Source: Cladorhizidae sp. MBARI D1340-BT2
Taxonomy: Eukaryota > Porifera > Demospongiae > Poecilosclerida > Cladorhizidae
DNA length: 64,000 nt
Assembly: GCA_028752905.1 (NCBI GenBank)
Contig: JAQNBH010000010.1
Location: 17,835,922 to 17,899,921, forward strand
Reading direction: 5' to 3'
Shown piece after piece: positions 58,454-64,000 of the stretch. How positions within the stretch are numbered: the stretch's first letter is position 1; every line of letters begins with the position of its first letter. The translations under genes were made by a program, and so were the position numbers. The notes below the pieces were generated by a model that had not been told where the DNA came from, ran no database searches, and saw nothing but the letters and a program-made list of their open reading frames with translations.

Positions 58454-59703
58454 TTTTGCTGGCCTCTCTCTTTTTTTTCTTCTTCTTTTTCACCTCTTAC
58501 TTTGTGCAATGGTAATTCTACTCGGCAAGCGTAGAACCATGAATTCAGTCAGACATTTGGCATTTGCACTTGGCTGAACAGTTTGATCAGGGAAAAACAA
58601 CAGCATGTGCCAAGATTTTTTTGCCATTGAACTTGGAGGAAAAAATTGGATATATCGTATTTAAAAAATCGACCCATGCTGCTTCGACTACCTTCTGCCA
58701 CCACTTGGTGATAATATATAGAACTTGGAGGAAAACATGAAGGGAAAAATGAGCACCACTGTGGATTGGAACAAGCCTATCGATGTTTAGTTCTTTTACG
58801 CGTGGAGGGAATAAAGTTGGGCTGAAATGAAATAGTGCAGCTTGTACTTTCGAACATGCCTTCTCTTGTGCGTTCTTAATTGAATGAGTTTTTATTCGTG
58901 GTAAAAGATTGGTTAACAAATGCCTCCACTGGAGTTGATTTCAGCCTTGTGTCATACTCCACTTCTAGTCCACTTTGAAGGACAGGATATCTGAAAGTGA
59001 GGTCAGCTTTGATAGCTATAAAAAAAAAAGATTTAAAATGTTAGAAATGGAAAAGAAAAAGGAAGAGTTGGAGCTTCACAGAGTCTTTTAAGATCTGTGA
59101 CAAAGCCAAACTTATGATGTTATGTATATCACAAGTTCAAGTATTGAATGTACTCTCTGCTTCGACTAATACCAAGCTGATGTGTCATCTGATGGAGTTC
59201 TATATAAATTGGGTACAGCATCATCATGTTTGCAGGGGATGCCTGAAGATTGTGTCTCTAAAAACAACGAGGGCTGGTTTTGATCAGTGATAGTATCCTT
59301 AGTGTGAATGGTTACTATAGGGTTGATATTTCGTGGACTTTTTGCTCATTTTTGTTTCCAATGCAAATAGAAATATGTCTGGTCTAGAAGGGGTAAGGAT
59401 CGTCACGTTTTGACCGTCACTACGAAGTGAACTTCCAGGTACAAGTTAGTAGTCCTAACGAAAGCTGATCTACGGTCCAGGAGAAATTGGCTGACTCTCA
59501 ATTGATACTAGGACCTTGCGTATGACATAAGAACTTGGGGAAAAGAAGATGAAAAAAATAGAGTGCACAAAACATTAGTAACCGCTGTTGAATTGGAACA
59601 AGCCGGAAATCTGTCTCTTCTAGAAGAGTTTTAACGCAGCGGTGAGAAAACATAGCTTGAAGAGAAAATGCATTTTATAAGTGATGAAATGTGCTGTCTG
59701 GAT

Positions 59704-59822
59704 GCCTACGACCATACCACGTTGAGAACATCGGTTCTCATCCGATCACCGAAGTTAAGCAGCGTTGGGCCTGCCCAGTACTTGGATGGGTGACCGCCTG
59801 GGAACAGCAGGTGTTGTAGGCT
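59704..59822 (+). rRNA. 5S ribosomal RNA, unit 39
   Basis: C28T and G37A. G37A is also seen in the first copy of unit 18. Boxes intact. A type A spacer follows, the only one in the right part. Confidence 0.96.
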
Positions 59823-61065
59823 TTTTGCTGGCCTCTCTCTTTTTTTTCTTCTTCTTTCTCACCTCTTACTTTGTGCAATAGTAATTCTACTCGGCAAGCG
59901 TAGAACCATGAATTCAGTCAGACATTTGGCATTTGCACTTGGCTGAACAGTTGGATCAGGGAAAAACAACAGCATGTGCCAAGATTTTGTTTGCCATTGA
60001 ACTTGGAGGGAAAAATTGGATATATCGTATTTAAAAAATCGACCCATGCTGCTTCGACTACCTTCTGCCACCACTTGGTGATATATAGAACTTGGAGGAA
60101 AACATGAAGGGAAAAATGAGCACCACTGTGGATTGGAACAAGCCTATCGATGTTTAGTTCTTTTACGCATGGAGGGAATAAAGTTGGGCTGAAATGAAAT
60201 AGTGCAGCTTGTACTTTCGAACATGCCTTCTCTTGTGTGTTCTTAATTGAACGAGTTTTTATTCGGAGTAAAAGATTGGTTAACAAATGCCTCTGGAGTT
60301 GATTTCAACCTTGTGTCATCCTCCACTTCTAGTCCACTTTGAAGGACAGGATATCTAAAAGTGAGGTCAGCTTTGATAGCTATTAAAAAAAAACTGATCT
60401 AAAATTGTTAGATAAGGAAAAGAAAAAGGAATAGTTGGAGCTTCACAGAGTCTTTTAAGATCTGTGACAAACCAAACTTATGATGTTATGTATATCACAA
60501 GTTCAAGTATTGAATGTACTCTCTGCTTCGACTAATACCAAGCTGATGTGTCATCTGATGGAGTTCTATAATATAGTGAAAATTGGGTTCACAGCATCAT
60601 CATCTTTGCATGGGATGCCTGAAGATTGTGTCTCTAAAAACAACGAGGGCTGGTTTTGATCAGTGATAGTATCCTTAGTGTGAATGGTTACTACATGTAT
60701 AGGGTTGATATTTCGTGGACTTTTTGCTCATTTTTGTTTCCAATGCAAACAGAAATATGTCTGGTCTAGAAGGGTTAAGGATCATCACGTTTTGACCGTC
60801 ACTGCGAAGTGAACTTCCAGGTAGAAGTTAGTAGTCCTAACGAAAGCTGATCTACGGTCCAGGAGAAATTGGCTGACTCTCAATTGATACTAGGACCTTG
60901 CGAATGACATAAGAACTTGGGGAAAAGAAGATGAAAAAAATAGAGTGCACAAAACATTAGTAACCGTGAATTGGAACAAGCCGGAAATAGTTTTAACGCA
61001 GCGGTGAGAAAACATAGCTTGAAGAGAAAATGCATTTTATAAGTGATGAAATGTGCTGTCTGGAT

Positions 61066-61184
61066 GCCTACGACCATACCACGTTGAGAACACCGGTTCT
61101 CGTCCGATCACCGAAGTTAAGCAGCGTTGGGCCTGCCCAGTACTTGGATGGGTGACCGCCTGGGAACAGCAGGTGTTGTAGGCT
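61066..61184 (+). rRNA. 5S ribosomal RNA, unit 40
   Basis: Consensus gene with GTGCTGTCTGG flank. The upstream palindrome is deleted. Confidence 0.98.
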
Positions 61185-62430
61185 TTTTGCTGGCCTCTCT
61201 CTTTTTTTTCTTCTTCTTTTTCACCTCTTACTTTGTGCAATGGTAATTCTACTCGGCAAGCGTAGAACCATGAATTCAGTCAGACATTTGGCATTTGCAC
61301 TTGGCTGAACAGTTTGATCAGGGAAAAACAACAGCATGTGCCAAGATTTTTTTGCCATTGAACTTGGAGGAAAAAATTGGATATATCGTATTTAAAAAAT
61401 CGACCCATGCTGCTTCGACTACCTTCTGCCACCACTTGGTGATAATATATAGAACTTGGAGGAAAACATGAAGAGAAAAATGAGCACCACTGTGGATTGG
61501 AACAAGCCTATCGATGTTTAGTTCTTTTACGCGTGGAGGGAATAAAGTTGGGCTGAAATGAAATAATGCAGCTTGTACTTTCGAACATGCCTTCTCTTGT
61601 GTGTTCTTAATTGAACGAGTTTTTATTCGTGGTAAAAGATTGGTTAACAAATGCCTCCACTGGAGTTGATTTCAGCCTTGTGTCATACTCCACTTCTAGT
61701 CCACTTTGAAGGACAGGATATCTGAAAGTGAGGTCAGCTTTGATAGCTATAAAAAAAATTTTTTTTAAATGTTAGAAATGGAAAAGAAAAAGGAAGAGTT
61801 GGAGCTTCACAGAGTCTTTTAAGATCTGTGACAAAGCCAAACTTATGATGTTATGTATATCACAAGTTCAATTATTGAATGTACTCTCTGCTTCGACTAA
61901 TACCAAGCTGATGTGTCATCTGATGGAGTTCTATATAGTGAAAATTGGGTACAGCATCATCATGTTTGCAGGGGATGCCTGAAGATTGTGTCTCTAAAAA
62001 CAACGAGGGCTGGTTTTGATCAGTGATAGTATCCTTAGTGTGAATGGTTACTATAGGGTTGATATTTCGTGGACTTTTTGCTCATTTTTGTTTCCAATGC
62101 AAATTCTGGTCTAGAAGGGGTAAGGATCGTCACGTTTTGCCCGTCACTGCGAAGTGAACTTCCAGGTACAAGTTAGTAGTCCTAACGAAAGCTGATCTAC
62201 GGTCCAGGAGAAATTGGCTGACTCTCAATTGATACTAGGACCTTGCGAATGACATAAGAACTTGAGGAAAAGAAGATGAAAAAAATAGAGTGCACAAAAC
62301 ATTAGTAACCGCTGTTGAATTGGAACAAGCCGGAAATCTGTCTCTTCTAGAAGAGTTTTAACGCAGCGGTGAGAAAACATAGCTTGAAGAGAAAATGCAT
62401 TTTATAAGTGATGAAATGTGGTGTCTGGAT

Positions 62431-62553
62431 GCCTATATACGACCATACCACGTTGAGAACACCGGTTCTCGTCCGATCACCGAAGTTAAGCAGCGTTGGG
62501 CCTGCCCAGTACTTGGATGGGTGACCGCCTGGGAACAGCAGGTGTTGTAGGCT
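62431..62553 (+). rRNA. 5S rRNA with TATA insertion in helix I, unit 41
   Basis: 123 nt. Four bases are added after position 5, giving GCCTATATACGACC (TATATA at 62434-62439), in the 5' strand of helix I. The 3' strand is normal, so the helix would have a 4-nt bulge. Internal promoter intact. Confidence 0.93.
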
Positions 62554-63799
62554 TTTTGCTGGCCTCTCTCTTTTTTTTCTTCTTCTTTTTCACCTCTTAC
62601 TTTGTGCAATGGTAATTCTACTCGGCAAGCGTAGAACCATGAATTCAGTCAGACATTTGGCATTTGCACTTGGCTGAACAGTTTGATCAGGGAAAAACAA
62701 CAGCATGTGCCAAGATTTTTTTGCCATTGAACTTGGAGGAAAAAATTGGATATATCGTATTTAAAAAATCGACCCATGCTGCTTCGACTACCTTCTGCCA
62801 CCACTTGGTGATAATATATAGAACTTGGAGGAAAACATGAAGGGAAAAATGAGCACCACTGTGGATTGGAACAAGCCTATCGATGTTTAGTTCTTTTACG
62901 CGTGGAGGGAATAAAGTTGGGCTGAAATGAAATAGTGCAGCTTGTACTTTCGAACATGCCTTCTCTTGTGTGTTCTTAATTGAACGAGTTTTTATTCGTG
63001 GTAAAAGATTGGTTAACAAATGCCTCCACTGGAGTTGATTTCAGCCTTGTGTCATACTCCACTTCTAGTCCACTTTGAAGGACAGGATATCTGAAAGTGA
63101 GGTCAGCTTTGATAGCTATAAAAAAAATTTTTTTTAAATGTTAGAAATGGAAAAGAAAAAGGAAGAGTTGGAGCTTCACAGAGTCTTTTAAGATCTGTGA
63201 CAAAGCCAAACTTATGATGTTATGTATATCACAAGTTCAAGTATTGAATGTACTCTCTGCTTCGACTAATACCAAGCTGATGTGTCATCTGATGGAGTTC
63301 TATATAGTGAAAATTGGGTACAGCATCATCATGTTTGCAGGGGATGCCTGAAGATTGTGTCTCTAAAAACAACGAGGGCTGGTTTTGATCAGTGATAGTA
63401 TCCTTAGTGTGAATGGTTACTATAGGGTTGATATTTCGTGGACTTTTTGCTCATTTTTGTTTCCAATGCAAATTCTGGTCTAGAAGGGGTAAGGATCGTC
63501 ACGTTTTGACCGTCACTGCGAAGTGAACTTCCAGGTACAAGTTAGTAGTCCTAACGAAAGCTGATCTACGGTCCAGGAGAAATTGGCTGACTCTCAATTG
63601 ATACTAGGACCTTGCGAATGACATAAGAACTTGAGGAAAAGAAGATGAAAAAAATAGAGTGCACAAAACATTAGTAACCGCTGTTGAATTGGAACAAGCC
63701 GGAAATCTGTCTCTTCTAGAAGAGTTTTAACGCAGCGGTGAGAAAACATAGCTTGAAGAGAAAATGCATTTTATAAGTGATGAAATGTGGTGTCTGGAT

Positions 63800-63922
63800 G
63801 CCTATATACGACCATACCACGTTGAGAACACCGGTTCTCGTCCGATCACCGAAGTTAAGCAGCGTTGGGCCTGCCCAGTACTTGGATGGGTGACCGCCTG
63901 GGAACAGCAGGTGTTGTAGGCT
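63800..63922 (+). rRNA. 5S rRNA with TATA insertion in helix I, unit 42
   Basis: Same insertion as unit 41 (TATATA at 63803-63808) with a nearly identical spacer, so units 41 and 42 are a recent duplicate pair. Both share CTTGAGGAAAAG instead of CTTGGGGAAAAG upstream. Confidence 0.93.
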
Positions 63923-64000
63923 TTTTGCTGGCCTCTCTCTTTTTTTTCTTCTTCTTTTTCACCTCTTACTTTGTGCAATGGTAATTCTACTCGGCAAGCG
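63923..64000 (+). repeat. Partial 5S spacer at the window end
   Basis: First 78 bp of the spacer after unit 42: T-run, pyrimidine tract, and GCAATGGTAATTC (D-type marker). The array continues beyond the window. Confidence 0.9.

Larger units (their letters stand above)
42578..64000 (+). repeat. 5S rDNA tandem array, right part (units 27-42)
   Basis: Continuation of the same array after the retrotransposon: 16 genes, all on the + strand. This part is more heterogeneous than the left. It holds three duplicated 5S genes (units 35, 37, 38) besides unit 30, one 17-bp-deleted gene (unit 34), a (TA)12 run, a block of 79-bp repeats, and two genes with a TATA insertion in helix I. Start-to-start spacing runs from 1356 to 1591 bp. 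The array leaves the window in mid-spacer. Confidence 0.97.

Overview
The window is one stretch of a eukaryotic, almost certainly metazoan, 5S ribosomal DNA tandem array. It holds 42 copies of a 5S rRNA gene, all on the + strand, in units of about 1.36-1.39 kb. A full-length LTR retrotransposon is inserted at 36698-42572. The organism cannot be named from the sequence. The 5S RNA has animal-type helices and internal promoter boxes, and the retroelement belongs to a group known from animals. An invertebrate, possibly an early-branching one such as a sponge or cnidarian, is a guess from the 5S sequence only.

Layout. 1-36692: spacer, then 5S units 1-26. 36698-42572: a 5875-bp Ty3/gypsy-class element with 591-bp LTRs that look identical, flanked by a 5-bp CTCTT target duplication. 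42578-64000: 5S units 27-42, ending inside a spacer. Both window ends lie in spacer, so the array continues on both sides. No other gene family (tRNA, snRNA, spliced leader, protein-coding host gene) could be recognised in the roughly 1.25-kb spacers. The many short reading frames in them are repeat shadows.

The 5S units are not uniform. Seven genes (units 18, 22, 26, 30, 35, 37, 38) carry a 64-bp internal tandem duplication covering box A, the intermediate element and half of box C. One (unit 34) has lost 17 bp. Three carry a TATA insertion in helix I. Spacers fall into at least four types (A-D below) that recombine as mosaics, and the units form higher-order repeats: a 3-unit repeat of about 4.1 kb (units 4-6 = 7-9), a 4-unit repeat of about 5.53 kb (units 18-21 = 22-25), and a copy pair of units 26-29 and 30-33. 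In the last pair only unit 26 carries the retrotransposon, so unit 30 preserves the empty insertion site.

The retrotransposon encodes gag (with a SCAN-like capsid region and one CCHC knuckle), protease, integrase, reverse transcriptase and RNase H in that order. Integrase precedes reverse transcriptase, as in Ty1/copia, although the proteins are Ty3/gypsy-like. This is the arrangement described for Gmr1-type elements. The copy is young by its LTRs, but the integrase frame is broken near 40075. The most interesting points are the domain order, the duplicated-promoter 5S variant, a 14-bp palindrome upstream of each 5S gene that has been hit repeatedly, and a recurring pattern of small insertions at TA steps.
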